Source: Centaurea solstitialis (lineage: Eukaryota; Streptophyta; Magnoliopsida; Asterales; Asteraceae). Taken from it: a DNA stretch of 64,000 nucleotides. The notes beneath the pieces are model-generated. The model had not been told where the DNA came from, ran no database searches, and worked only from the letters and a program-made list of their open reading frames with translations. The DNA is taken from the NCBI GenBank assembly GCA_030169165.1, contig CM058041.1, positions 19,099,726 to 19,163,725 of the forward strand, written 5' to 3'. The translations under genes and the position numbers were made by a program. Positions 1 to 11,399 of the stretch are shown here, in pieces (the first letter of the stretch is position 1; each line of letters begins with the position of its first letter).

Positions 1-561
1 ACTGTTATAAAAAAAGGTAAGTCGCAATGCCAATAGAAGTTATTTTACTCTAAAACTGAAAACCGCTGCTGCCAATCCTAATTATAGTTCCTAATTGTGA
101 TGCTTGCTATAGAAAATTGTGATACACATAACGAAGCGTTCCAAGATCCATGTGACTATAAAGTTCCTAATTGTGATGCTTGCTATAAAGTTCAGCACAT
201 CCATAGAACTAATTACAGCAACCATATCAAATTCGACAACAAAAACTAGTCTTTTTCACCTTCAATGTCAAAGTAACTTAGAACTATTGCTATTAATTCA
301 ATGCCTTGTAGTTTTCAACAATCTATTTCATATAGTTCCCATACAAAATAATGTCGATAATCATCAACATTCTTAGAATCATAACCTACCTAATGTTCCA
401 ATTTAGGCATACAAAATTCCAATCCATCAGAATTTTCTCATCTTTCACATGAATTCCCAACAAATAACAGTTAAAACAATCTACAATTACCAAACATTGT
501 CAAGAAATCCAAAAAACAAATCAATTTCACAAGAAACATAAAAGATATCTAAAAAACTCAC
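1..561 (-). other. Intron 1 (part) of the symplekin-like gene
   Basis: On the minus strand a consensus donor GTGAGT begins at 561, directly after the first coding exon. The rest of this stretch, read leftward, is AT-rich and has no coding frame that continues the symplekin protein. I infer that it is intron and that exon 2 lies outside the window. The open frame on the plus strand around 119-376 has no recognisable protein features. Confidence 0.6.
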
Positions 562-767
562 TCAACAAGGGTTTTTCGAACTAGGGCTTCGTGAGAGGAC
601 TGAAGCTCGACCAAATAGGGGAATAGTTCGGCGGCAAGCAACGCAAGATCGGCGGAGAGTAAGATATCTTTGGCTTGCTTCAAAGAGGAAAGCTTGACGG
701 CCAAATCTCCGTGGTTGTTTGCAGCGGCAAGGAGAGAGAGTGCCTGCTCTCGCTGTGAAACAGCCAT
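562..767 (-). CDS. Symplekin-like protein, first coding exon (partial gene)
   Basis: This exon encodes about 68 residues beginning MAVSQREQALSLLAAANN. The N-terminus, with the conserved stretch NNHGDLAVKLSSLKQ, matches plant symplekin/PTA1-like proteins (Arabidopsis ESP4 and its paralogue). Symplekin is the scaffold of the nuclear pre-mRNA cleavage and polyadenylation machinery and has an N-terminal HEAT-type helical repeat domain; this exon would be its start. The ATG at 767 is chosen because the three codons before it begin with TTG, not ATG. The exon ends in codon phase 2 at a good donor (GTGAGT from 561). The gene runs off the left edge, so completeness cannot be judged. Family assignment is from remembered conserved sequence; which of the two plant paralogues it is cannot be decided. 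Confidence 0.8.
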
Positions 768-1071
768 GGATGTCAAATCGACCTACGATTGCAATTTTAT
801 CTATCTATGGGGGATTGGGATAGCAATTTGGGGGGGAGTTTGTTGTTTTCTGGTTTTCTAGGGTTTTAAAGCAGAGAAAGAAGAAGATGATGATGGAAAG
901 AGAAGGGCGTGTTCGTGTAAGATTTTAAAAGAGGATATTGGGGGCGATTTCGAACTTTGTTACCCTATTTGGTGGTTGTACTCTATGGTTAACGATTTGT
1001 ACCTTTTATCTCTTTCATCAAACTCTAGCAATAAAACATGGAATGGTGGAAATCGCGGCCAAAATGGCTTA
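768..1071 (-). promoter_or_regulatory. Presumed 5' UTR and promoter region of the symplekin-like gene
   Basis: This is the sequence immediately upstream (minus strand) of the symplekin start codon. It is purine-rich on the plus strand between 860 and 910 (pyrimidine-rich on the transcribed sense strand), as is common for plant 5' UTRs. I see no convincing TATA box. The assignment is by position only. Confidence 0.4.
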
Positions 1072-1314
1072 GGCCATCCTTAACGGGTTCGGTGGAGGAG
1101 TCGGTATTGGTGGTAACATCTCCTACACCCCACCCAACCCCACCTTTCTCTCAATCTCTCTCTTCTTTTCTTTTTCTTTTATTTTTTCTATTAATTAATA
1201 GAATGGTACGAAATTGGTATGGTTAAGGATGGTATGGTATGGTGTTGGTAAGATAGTGGAAAGCTGAGGTGGCCGCTTGTATGAATAGTATGAGTGGTAC
1301 GGTTAAGGATGGCC
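1072..1314. mobile_element. Short MITE with GGCCATCCTTAAC terminal inverted repeats
   Basis: GGCCATCCTTAAC starts at 1072 and its inverted copy GTTAAGGATGGCC ends at 1314. Further copies of the GGTATGGTTAAGGATGG word lie inside. The element is flanked by TTA on the left and TAA on the right, so the target duplication could be TA or the inverted repeat could extend one step further. It sits just upstream of the symplekin promoter. Superfamily is uncertain. Confidence 0.6.
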
Positions 1315-1640
1315 TAAGAAAATTGATTTCCTATAGTCTTTTCTCTTCTTATTTAAAAAAAATAGTTATCCAATTCGTGATTTTCATTACATAATCATGG
1401 ATTTGGACAAAAATTGTAAAAAAAGTTGAAGAGTTAGTGTCAATTTGTAATATCCAAATCCGTAATCAACGATTGGGGCTCGATTACGGACGAACACATG
1501 AGTCTGTAATCTGACACGTGTCACGCAGGTGTGGGGTTTTAACAATATATTATGGAATGGGGAGGGGCTATCAATTCGTAATGACGGAGTATTCATACTA
1601 CGAAGCTCACGATGGATCGATATCGTGGAATCGAGTATGA
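1315..1640. other. Intergenic DNA, target of the Copia insertion
   Basis: No gene is visible. The sequence resumes at 7999 after the Copia element, so 1315-1640 and 7999 onward were once contiguous. Confidence 0.5.
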
Positions 1641-1645
1641 TTACG

Positions 1646-2070
1646 TGTAAGATAATTATATCTCATTATATGGTCAATGGTAATTATCTTTATTTTGGAA
1701 TATATACTAAATTGATTGATTATTAAGATACCAAATTCATTGATTATTAATTTGGTAAGGAGATAAATCCTAATACAATTAAGATTATGAATATCTTGAT
1801 GGAAGATATACAACAAAGTATTTTAGGTAATTGGTCCTCTCTTCCCCTATAAATAAGAGATTGAATTCCATCAATTCATTCATCACAAATACTACAACTC
1901 ATTATAGAGAGAAAGGGAAGAAGAGAGAAATCAATTACGAGTTGAAGGTTTTGTGTTTCATCCTACGGTATGCTTACTAACACAATGGCCTCATTAGGTA
2001 TGTATATTTTAATATGTGTGGTTATCATGTTTCTCTAAAATCTTGGGCATAAAGTAATTTATGATTTATA
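1646..2070 (+). repeat. Copia 5' LTR
   Basis: This is the left copy of the 425-bp LTR. It starts TGTAAG (TATAAG in the right copy, so position 2 has probably mutated A to G) and ends TTTATA. It contains a TATA box and, near its 3' end, an ATG followed 10 nt later by a splice-donor-like AG/GTATGT. Confidence 0.95.
1848..1855 (+). promoter_or_regulatory. TATA box of the Copia 5' LTR
   Basis: TATAAATA follows a pyrimidine-rich CCTCTCTTCCCC stretch, the usual layout of plant LTR promoters. The R region is expected to start about 30 nt downstream, near 1880. The same box occurs in the right LTR at about 7771-7778. Confidence 0.65.
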
Positions 2071-3105
2071 GTTGGTATCAGAGCAATGTTTAGAACTCAT
2101 GATAATCCTCTAAACAACTTAAAATTGGTTCTTATGATTAGCATACATTCATAAAAGAAAAGGCTTTGTATCTCTTTTGTTTTCATTATTTACGTCAACC
2201 AATGATTCACTATGCATTGAATTTTTTTTTTTAAGAAAAAAAAGGGGCATGTATTTCTTTGCTTTTCCATTATTTCCGCAAACTTGTGAATGGGAAAATA
2301 GTTGAAATTTGTGTTTTTATTAATATAGTTTTGACAAACAAATTAGTATGTTAAATAATAATGTTTGCAAATATTGTGTTTTATAATAATCCAATAAAAG
2401 AAAATTCGTATTTTAAAGAGATAAAGCACCTTATGCATTGATTTTTTTTTATATTAAATAAATCTTCAACAGAACGTATGAATTAAGTTCATTATGTTTA
2501 GAGTTTGATTGGTTATTGATTGTTTATATAAATTATTATCACTCCATCATATAATATTTGGGATGAAAATTTCTCCTTCTTTTTTTCTCTCTCGTATATT
2601 TGGCCATTATGGATTTTTAAATACAACTTAGATCTAAGGCTAAATTATCCTATCTTTAAAAACGAACAATATTAATTTTTTCCGCATCTTATCGTTTTGA
2701 TAAATAAAACTTTCAAATCACGTGTGCATACTGATTATGTTGTTCTTATAATTTCAAGTGTGCTTTTAAATTGTTATAATCTTTGTCGCCACAGTGATAA
2801 TGATTAAATAACATTAATATAATTATTTGATCTTATTCAATTGGAGAAAAAAAATTGTTGTTGTACAAAATTATTAGAGCCATACTTACCCACAGGTGAT
2901 TATTGTTCACGTATTTTAAACAACATTAAGAATGTGTTATAAGCATTATTGTACATCCACAGATGTTATAATATGTTCTCATACACATAATTATGTTAAT
3001 TTTAAACTCCTTTTGAATATTTAAATATTTAAGATTTATCCCACAGGAGAATCTTATTTATATATGTCTAGACAATCATATTTATGTATCTCTTTAATTT
3101 TTCAG
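1998..3105 (+). other. Predicted leader intron of the Copia element spanning the primer-binding site
   Basis: An ATG at 1985-1987 inside the LTR opens a 13-nt reading frame that ends at a strong donor, AG/GTATGT. At 3094-3105 there is an excellent acceptor (pyrimidine tract then TTTTTCAG). Joining 1997 to 3106 keeps codon phase and runs directly into the gag frame that is open from 3072. The 1108-nt AT-rich interval has no other coding potential and contains the primer-binding site. This is an inference from sequence; no transcript evidence is available here. The alternative start is the in-frame ATG at 3084. Confidence 0.5.
2073..2084 (+). other. Primer-binding site (initiator tRNA-Met) of the Copia element
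   Basis: TGGTATCAGAGC lies 2 nt after the end of the left LTR. It is complementary to the 3' end of plant initiator tRNA-Met, the usual minus-strand primer of plant Copia elements. Confidence 0.92.
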
Positions 3106-6100
3106 CTCCTGTTCCCACTAACTTGCATTCGCATGCTTCATCTGTTCCACTCTTTAATGGTACCAACTTCTCTTAATGGCGTGAGAATGTTGAATTCACT
3201 TTGGGTGTTCTTGATCTTGATCTTGCACTCACAAGTGAAAAGCCTCCTGAACTTAACGATAAAAGTACCAAAGAGGACAAAGAACTCCATAAATTGTGGG
3301 AGAAAAGTAACAGATTGAGCCTTATGTTTATGCGAATGACCATATCTGCAAACATCAAGTCCTCACTCCCTACAAAGGAATTAGCTAAGGACTTTATGAA
3401 TGCTGTTGCGGAACGCTTTAAGACTGCAGATAAGTCCGTTGCAGGAAACTTAATGGCACAACTCACTACTATGAAGTTTGATGGTACACGTTCAATGTAC
3501 GATCACGTTACTGAGATGCAAAACATCTCGACTAAGCTTAATGATTTAGGCATATCTGTGACTGAGACTTTCCTTGTCACATTTATCCTAAACTCTCTTC
3601 CAGAACAGTATGCACCGTTCCAGATGCATTATAACACGCATGAAGCTAACTGGACGGTGGACGGGCTGAGAAATCAGCTTGATACGGAAGAAAAGAGATT
3701 GGCTCGTCGAGGTATCACAGTTGCATATCTCAGTACTCAAGGAGCACATCATAAGTTTGGGAAAAAGGCTGGAAGAGGCCAGAAAAGAGCACCACCCAGA
3801 ATGAACGATAATGTCCAACCTACTCAACAGAAGGCAAAGAAAGATGAGAAATGTCGTTTCTGTAAGAAACCAGGACATTTCCAAAAGGATTGTCTGAAAC
3901 GACGTGAATGGTTTGAAAAGAAAGGTAATCCTTTAGGATTCGTAAGTTTTTCAGAATTAAATTTCTCACATGTGCCTTCGAATTCGTGGTGGTTGGATAC
4001 AGGTGCTAACATTCATGTTTCCAATACGATGCAGGGATTCCTTACAACCCAAATCATAGACCCAACTGAAAATTTCTTGACTATGGGAAACGGCGATAAA
4101 GTTCTCGTCGAAGCTATTGGAACGTATCGCCTTGTTCTAGTTACAGGGCATAGTTTAGATTTATTCCAAACATTATATGTTCCTTTAATTTCTCGCAATT
4201 TAGTTTCAGCTTCTAAACTTGATTTACAAGGTTTTAGATTTTATTTGGGTGATGGTCGTTTCAAATTATATAAGGATTCTATTACTATTGGTTCCGGAAT
4301 TCTTGTGGATGGTCTTTATAAATTTTTAATATCTCATTCCATATTTGAAAACCATTTAACCATGCATCATAAAGTAGGAACTATAAACAAAGAGAATTCT
4401 TCGTTTGTATGGCACAAGAAGTTGGGACACATATCCCAAGAAAAACTTCGCAGATTAGTAAAAGAAGGTGTTCTTTCAAACCTTGATTTTACTGATTATA
4501 AAAGTTGTGTGGATTGTATTAAAGGCAAAACAACAAAACACACAAAGAAAGGTGCCAAAAGAAGTTCTCAGCTCCTTGAAATAATTCATACAGATATTTG
4601 TGGACCTTTTGATGTTCCAACTTTTGGTGGAGAAAATTATTTTATCACCTTTATCGACGATTATTCACGTTATTGTTATCTCTATTTATTGCATAATAAA
4701 TCTCAATCAGTAAATGCTGTTGAAGCGTTTATCACGGAGGTTGAGAGACAACTAGAGAAAAAGGTGAAGATCATAAGGTCAGATAGAGGTGGAGAATTTT
4801 ATGGCAGATATGACGAAACAGGACAACATCCTGGACCTTTTGCCAAGCTCCTCGAAAAGCTTGGAATTGCAGCTCAATATACAACGCCAGGATCTCCTTG
4901 GCAGAATGGTGTAGCTGAAAGGAGAAATCGCACACTTTTAGAAATGGTTAGAAGCATGATGAGCCATGCTAATTTACCCGTATCATTATGGACATATGTT
5001 CTTCGCATGGCTGTATATATTTTGAATAGGGTTCCTAGCAAAGCAGTTCCAAAGACTCCTTTTGAACTGTGGAAAGGTTGGAAACCCAGTTTGAAACACC
5101 TAGAAGTTTGGGGATGTGCAGTCGAGGCGAAAGCTTATAATCCTGATGAAAGAAAGTTGGATATGAAAACCATAAGTGGATATTTCATCGGCTTTCCTGA
5201 AAAATCCAAAGGGTACATAGTTTATTGTCCTAACCATAAGTTGCGAATTATAGAAACTGGAAACGTCAAATTCATTATGGATGGCATGATTAGTGGGAGC
5301 ACTTTTGTGGAAGATAAGTCTGTGCATGAAACTAGGGTAACAATCCCATTACCCATAAAAAATGCAGACAAGACGATTCCTTCCATTGTTGAACCGCATA
5401 ACAATGAAGGATCGTTAGTGGATTCTACCATTGTTGAATCGACAAACAATGAAGAACCACAACATCAACCACAATCCCATAATGAAATCATTGCCAATGA
5501 AGAAATTGTAGAACAACCGGCACTAAGAAGATCTGTTCGAGAACGGAGAAATGCCATTTCAAAAGATTATGTTTGTTATCTACAAGAATCTGATTTTGAC
5601 ATAGGGATAATGAAAGACCCAGTTTCTTATTCACAAGCCATTGCTAGTGATAATTCTGAAAAGTGGATTGATGCCATGAACGATGAGTTAAAATCGATGG
5701 CAGATAATCAAGTCTGGGATCTCACTCAATTGCCGGATGGACACAAAGCAGTCGCAAGCAAGTGGATTTTTAAAACAAAACGTGACTGTAATGGCAATGT
5801 AGAGCGATATAAAGCTAGACTTGTGGCCAAAGGTTTTACTCAAAAAGACGGCATTGATTACAAAGAGACTTTTTCTCCCGTGTCAAAGAAAGACTCTCTT
5901 AGGATTATCATGGCTCTCGTAGCTCATTACGATTTAGAGTTACATCAAATGGATGTGAAAACAGCGTTTCTTAATGGTGAGTTGCAAGAAAAAGTTTATA
6001 TGAGTCAACCTGAAGGTTACACCTTGAAAGGACAGGAAGACAAGGTTTGCAAACTTAAGAAATCAATATATGGACTTAAACAAGCCTCCCGACAATGGTA

Positions 6101-7193
6101 TCTAAAATTCAACGAAACCATTAACGCTTTCGGTTTTGAAGAAAATGTCGTAGATCCATGCATATATCTCAAGATCAGTGGGAGGAAGTTCATATTTTTG
6201 GTTTTGTATGTTGATGATATATTATTGGCTAGTAGTAATCTTGGCTTATTGCATGAAACTAAAGTGTATCTTTCTAAAAACTTCGAAATGAAGGATATGG
6301 GTGAGGCTTCCTATGTGATAGGGATAGAAATATCTCGTGACAGATCACGTGGATTACTAGGACTCTCCCATAAAGCATACATTGAAAGAGTTTTGGAAAG
6401 ATTTGCCATGGCCACATGTTCTGCAAGTGTTGCTCCAATTCAAAAAGGAGACAAATTTGGTCTCTATCAATGTCCTAAAAATGAATTGGAACGTAAGCAG
6501 ATGGAGAAAATTCCTTATGCCTCATTAGTAGGAAGTTTGATGTATGCACAAGTTTGTACAAGACCAGACATCAGCTTTGCTGTAGGCATGTTGGGAATAT
6601 ATCAAGTCAATCCAGGAATGGATCATTGGAGGGCTGCAAAGAAAGTTCTGAGATACTTACAGGGTACAAAAGACCTTTGTCTTACATATAGAAAGTCAGA
6701 ACAACTAGAGTTGGTTGGATATTCAGATTCCGATTATGCCAAATGCGTAGACACGATGAAAAGCACTTCTGGATATATCTTCTTACTTGCTGGTGCAGCA
6801 GTATCATGGAAGAGTGTCAAACAGTCGATTATTACGAATTCTACGATGGAAGCTGAATTTGTAGCTTGTCATGAAGCTATGAATCATTGCTTATGGCTGC
6901 GAAATTTCATATCGAGATTTGGAGACTTGAATTTTGTTTCTGGACCATTGAATCTTTATTGTGATAATAAGGCAGCTGTATTTTTCTCAAAGCACGATAG
7001 ATATTCCAAAGGAACAAAACACATGGACCTTAAATATCTATTGGTGAAGCAAGCAATTCAGAAAGAGCAATTGTTCATCACGCATATAAGTACAAATCTC
7101 ATGATAGCAGATGGACTAACGAAAGGGTTACCTCCTAAGACCTTTCAACAACACGTTCCTAGTATGGGTCTAGTGAAGATTACTGATTACTGA
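3106..7193 (+). CDS. Copia Gag-Pol polyprotein, broken by one in-frame stop in gag
   Basis: From 3177 to 7193 one frame is open for about 1340 codons. Counting from 3201, the gag core occupies residues 1-200 and a CCHC zinc knuckle (CRFCKKPGHFQKDC) lies near 217. The protease motif LDTGAN is near 265 and the pre-integrase WHKKLGHIS near 404. Integrase core residues lie in HTDICGPF near 462, SDRGGEF near 526 and GVAERRN near 570. The reverse transcriptase motif YVDDI is near 1003, and RNase H YSDSDYAKC is near 1173. Upstream the same frame continues back to 3072 but is interrupted by TAA at 3174-3176, just before a tryptophan typical of the conserved gag N-terminus. That looks like a single C-to-T change. 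The true start is either an ATG in the LTR joined by splicing or ATG 3084. Codons 3201 onward begin with TTG, so 3201 is not a start. Confidence 0.92.
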
Positions 7194-7558
7194 GTTTTAA
7201 GTCTTGTTTCTTATATTTAAATTGAACAATTGTGGAACTCTTATTTTGAAATTCTGAATTTTGGTTCTGTCTCCATTTTTGTATACTTTATGTGAATGGA
7301 TAACTGTTGACAGAAATTGTTCTTGAATATAGAACCTTATGGGACCATCATGTATACTCCTACTTAAAGATCTAGTTAGATAAGTTGGTTACGTCATAGT
7401 ACATGGAAGGAACCATATTGATGAATAAACTGATAATATGGAACCGCTATGACTTACGTGAACAACTTGTTTAATGAAGATATTATGAATAATTAATTTA
7501 GTATTTATGCGCGCCTTATGATTCCAAATTATAATTGTTAAAAGATAATACTTTGACC

Positions 7559-7568
7559 AGTGGGAGAC
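7559..7568 (+). other. Polypurine tract of the Copia element
   Basis: AGTGGGAGAC abuts the right LTR. It is the expected primer site for plus-strand DNA synthesis and fixes the LTR start at 7569. Confidence 0.8.
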
Positions 7569-7993
7569 TATAAGATAATTATATCTCATTATATGGTCAA
7601 TGGTAATTATCTTTATTTTGGAATATATACTAAATTGATTGATTATTAAGATACCAAATTCATTGATTATTAATTTGGTAAGGAGATAAATCCTAATACA
7701 ATTAAGATTATGAATATCTTGATGGAAGATATACAACAAAGTATTTTAGGTAATTGGTCCTCTCTTCCCCTATAAATAAGAGATTGAATTCCATCAATTC
7801 ATTCATCACAAATACTACAACTCATTATAGAGAGAAAGGGAAGAAGAGAGAAATCAATTACCAGTTGAAGGTTTCGTGTTTCATCCTACGGTATGCTTAC
7901 TAACACAATGGCCTCATCAGGTATGTACATTTTAATATGTGTGGTTATCATGTTTCTCTAAAATCTTGGGCATAAAGTAATTTATGATTTATA
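7569..7993 (+). repeat. Copia 3' LTR
   Basis: This is the right copy of the 425-bp LTR, starting TATAAG and ending TTTATA. It differs from the left copy at five positions by eye. It is followed by the TTACG target duplication. Confidence 0.95.
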
Positions 7994-7998
7994 TTACG

Positions 7999-8391
7999 GA
8001 CTTACTGTGAGTCCCAAATAGAATGAGAATAAAAGATGGAGAGAAACTAAAGCTAATGATTAAGCATTGATGAACAATAATGGTGAGAATGTTGGTGAAA
8101 GGATGTAGAAGACAATATGAATAACTAGAGAATATCTTGGGATTGCTTCTCAATAAAAGTGGGCTACCAACATCTACACAAAACCCTAGGCTATAGCATT
8201 GTTTATATAGCACTAGGTATATGGAAATTACAAGACAAGCCCTTAGAGTCTATGACTCTTTACAAAAGAGGGAAACATAAACTAAAGCAAATACTAGATA
8301 AAGGAAAATACAGGATAGACCCTTGACTTCTTCACAACCTCAAAGTAGGGTCTAACACTTACGAGTCCGTAGTTTGGACACGAGTCACTAA
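7999..8391. other. Intergenic, no gene seen
   Basis: This AT-rich sequence is the right-hand continuation of the DNA interrupted by the Copia insertion. No coding, RNA or repeat structure is apparent. Confidence 0.4.
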
Positions 8392-8724
8392 AGCATCCAC
8401 AATAGAGATTCTTCGTGAGGTTCTTCATGGGATTTTTACAAGAACCTCTACTGTGAGACAACGGTTCTTGTCCAGTCATAGGTTCTTATTGGAACCCGTG
8501 TGCTTGAACAATAACCTAGGTTCTTATAATAGATTACTTGTATGTTATATAATAATTTACATAAATAAAAATTATATTATAAATAAGAAGAAGGAAGTGA
8601 TGTTTTTGTAAGAACCTCCATTGTAGAGTTTTAAGGAGGTTCTTGGTATGTTGAGATGGTAATGACGTGGTAGGAAAAAAGTATGGTAAGTGAGGTTCTT
8701 GAAGATTCCACCACCGTGGATGCT
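8392..8724. mobile_element. MITE with AGCATCCAC terminal inverted repeats
   Basis: AGCATCCAC at 8392-8400 is matched by GTGGATGCT at 8716-8724, with weaker inverted similarity continuing inward. Both ends are flanked by CTAA (8388-8391 and 8725-8728), so the target duplication may be CTAA or TAA. The interior has repeated GAGGTTCTT / AAGAACCTC words in both orientations. The superfamily is not certain. Confidence 0.65.
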
Positions 8725-8728
8725 CTAA

Positions 8729-9192
8729 GCTAGAGTCACGTACCTCAATTTTGAAAGACAATTTCGACCCCCTAAGGTTTTGTTAATGTTTAAAATTTAC
8801 CCTTGTGTTCAACGATTATAATTAACTATTATAATTACAATTAATAAATATATTATATTAATTATAACTAATATGAAATTTATAAGTAATTAGTAATTTT
8901 AATATTATATATAGGGTTAGTTTCATTTGTTAACCAACGAAATTGTGTTAACCCACGTTAACCAATCGGATTCATTTGTTTTACGTGGTTTATCAAGGGC
9001 AGTTAGGAACTTTAGGTTGGTTATGCAAATAGAGTACGTTTTCTAAATTTAAGGTATTGATAATTATGGAAGTTAATATTTTTAAAAAAAATAAAATTTT
9101 GTTTTATCAATTATATGATTGTTGTGTGTTTCAAGTTTTTTTCTTGGTTTTGTGTTTATGGAATCTAGGATAATGTTGTTGATGAAGAATCG
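8729..9192. other. Intergenic, AT-rich, no gene seen
   Basis: Nothing recognisable apart from AT-rich stretches near 8820-8900 and 9070-9100. Confidence 0.4.
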
Positions 9193-9200
9193 GTTATGCA

Positions 9201-9978
9201 TAGGGGTGAGCATAACCGGGTACCCGCCTATTTTTCATGGAACCGGAACCGGAACCGGAACCGGCGGTTCTTGGAAGGAGGGAACCGGAACCGGAACCGG
9301 AACCGCCTACACTAGTTCTTCATTTCTTGGAACCGGTCCCGGAACCGCCGGGAACCGGTTCCGATACCGGGTACCCGGTCTCAATCTTTTTTAAACACTT
9401 TATATATGAAAATCCATATAGTGCATTACTTTATTATAAAATTATGTTAATATAACCTGAAAAACTTGGTCTTAAATCTACAAAGGTGATTCATCATTTT
9501 ATCATAAAAACCTCCATGATGATCCATGAAATTTTATTATAAAAAGTTAGAAATTAACCCATATAATCCAGGCACCTAGCAATCCATACATACAGAACTT
9601 AGAAGCAAATCCATATGGCTTGGCATGCTATAGTAAAAAGCAAATAGAAGGAGTTTCTTAGTTCAATAAAAATCAAACAGAAACAGCCCCTTTATTGGAT
9701 TTGATGGAGAATCATTCGAACTTAAAAGCAATTTATTGGATTTTGACGGTGATATATTAAGTTATTAATTATATAAAAAATATTTTTTATAAAATAGCGG
9801 GTACCCGGCAGGTAACGGTTCCAAAAAAATAAGAACCGGAACCGGAACCGGTCTTGATCGGTTCCGTATTTTAGGAACCGGAACCGGAACCACTTACATC
9901 GGTTCCGGTTCTAGAACCGGCGGTTTCGAGGCGGTTTCGGTTCCATAAGCGGGTACCCGCTTCCGATGCTCACCCCTA
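9201..9978. mobile_element. hAT-type MITE with ACCGGA subterminal repeats
   Basis: The element starts TAGGGGTGAGCA and ends TGCTCACCCCTA. It is flanked by a perfect 8-bp target duplication GTTATGCA (9193-9200 and 9979-9986), diagnostic of the hAT superfamily. Arrays of the word AACCGG fill both subterminal regions (about 9240-9370 and 9830-9930), around an AT-rich centre without coding capacity. Frames across the arrays translate as dipeptide repeats and are not genes. Subterminal arrays of this kind are where hAT transposases bind. Confidence 0.92.
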
Positions 9979-9986
9979 GTTATGCA

Positions 9987-10500
9987 TATATACAACACTC
10001 ATCTTTCTAATTTCCACATATGCACCCCATATGCACTCATATGCACATATTTATCTGTTGTTTGCACCTACAAACACTTGATCATATCAGTTACCTATCC
10101 TTAATATGAACATATGCAACACTGTTTTTTGGTTCAAAATACACATAAAATTTTGTTAACATGGGATGTAGATCAGTTTTGTTTCTCCTTCTTCTTATTC
10201 TTCTTCATACGTTTAATACATTGATTTAAACGATTGCACAATTGTTGGTTACAGCAAAACCCTCATTTTTTTATATCTTTTAACAGTTATTTGATAAAAA
10301 CCCGAAATTAGCAACTCCCTATATCGGGAACAGGAGATTACAAAGTACTTGGGTTACAAGACCAGTAAAGCCAAAAAAGGTTCCTACCAAAGTTGCATCT
10401 ATTTCGAATCCAAAAATAGACAAAAAAAAGTTGCACATCATTTGCAACCAAAGAAGGAATGAAAGCGTCACCGTTGAAAACCGATTCGTTTATCCTTTTT
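9987..10500. other. Intergenic, ATATGCAC-rich start, no gene seen
   Basis: Several CATATGCAC words occur between 10015 and 10060. The remainder is unremarkable AT-rich DNA. Confidence 0.35.
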
Positions 10501-10544
10501 CACATAACCAAAAGTACGTCTGAATGACTGACCGTCTCCTTGAT

Positions 10545-10754
10545 TCACATATTGTTCCTAGTCAGATTACCAGGCCCACCACCAAACCCATAAATCTCAT
10601 AAGTAAAATCACACCAGTCCGACAACACTCTCCACCACGAATTAATAATCTTTCGGGCATCCAGCGATTTAGAACACATGGCGAACAAGTGATCTTTGGT
10701 CTCTGGGTCTTCATGACACAACACACAAAAGTGAGAGCAATATTGTTCCAGCAT
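10545..10754 (-). pseudogene. LINE-type zinc-binding (zf-RVT) fragment
   Basis: The minus-strand frame contains CVLCHEDPETKDHLFAMC. This is the Cys-x2-Cys...His-x4-Cys pattern of the zinc-binding domain that follows the reverse transcriptase of plant LINE elements. Only about 70 residues remain. No reverse transcriptase, endonuclease or poly(A) end is present next to it, so this is a remnant. Confidence 0.55.
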
Positions 10755-10989
10755 GTCGAAGGTCCTACTGTAACACTCATTTTTTTAGAAACAGAAGAAC
10801 CGTGAAAGAAGAACCCGTCAACCGGTTGGCTCTCCGTCGAACCCTACGACGACATGCGGTGGTGCGACCGCTGACCACCACCATAGAACCAGAGGTCATT
10901 GATCTCGAGGCTAAAGAAAACACCATCATCGCCAGTGTTCATGTTGTTGTTGTCGAAAACTACCCCGAACCCTACCGGGAAAACCCTAA

Positions 10990-11373
10990 AAACCAAAAGG
11001 GGGTTTTAACGGCGATGGGTCTTCCAAGAGCAGCGATGCTACTGCCGATGTCATCACCCCCGACGTCACTCCAGATGAAGTCACCATTGCTAACATCACA
11101 GCTATCTGCGACTCCCAAACTGTCGGTGTTTCAACCGGCGACCAACCAACCGCTGACCTTCCTCCCACCATCGACCTTCCGGCCAATGAAACACCAACCG
11201 GCGATGTTATTTTTGTCGTCGGTGCTGTTGTTGTCGACCCCACTACCGCCAACGCACCATCCAACAACAGTCCAGCCGGCGTCCCAAACCTTCCAAGGCA
11301 TGGATCTGAATGCCGAGGCAAATGTTTAGATGAAGTTTATCCGGCACTCTCTCGCTCCGACTACGCACGATAG
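10990..11373 (+). pseudogene. Unidentified coding-like remnant, Thr/Asp/Ala-rich
   Basis: One plus-strand frame between stops at 10987 and 11371 stays open for 127 codons. It reads as a protein rich in Thr, Asp, Pro and Val with a strong third-position preference for C and T, unlike the surrounding DNA. Overlapping frames on both strands are also open, as expected for GC-rich sequence. I do not recognise the protein. It may be a low-complexity part of the same decayed retroelement as the flanking fragments. Confidence 0.3.
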
Positions 11374-11399
11374 TAATATCAAGGCTGAAAGAATGTTCC

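Larger units (their letters stand above)
1646..7993 (+). mobile_element. Complete Ty1/Copia LTR retrotransposon
   Basis: The element is bounded by two 425-bp LTRs and by a perfect 5-bp target duplication TTACG at 1641-1645 and 7994-7998. It has a primer-binding site complementary to initiator tRNA-Met right after the left LTR, a polypurine tract right before the right LTR, and a gag-pol region in Copia order (gag, protease, integrase, reverse transcriptase, RNase H). By eye the two LTRs differ at 5 of 425 sites, with no indels, so the insertion is fairly young. The LTR ends are TATAA...TTATA rather than TG...CA, a known but rare non-canonical class. One in-frame stop in gag suggests that this copy may not be autonomous. 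Confidence 0.95.

Noticed and set aside
119..376. 85-codon plus-strand frame at the left edge
   Set aside because: AT-rich, no domain, and lies in what is best explained as intron 1 of the minus-strand symplekin gene.
9119..9455. Frames encoding Thr-Gly or Glu-Pro dipeptide runs
   Set aside because: They are translations of the AACCGG array of a hAT MITE with proven target duplication.
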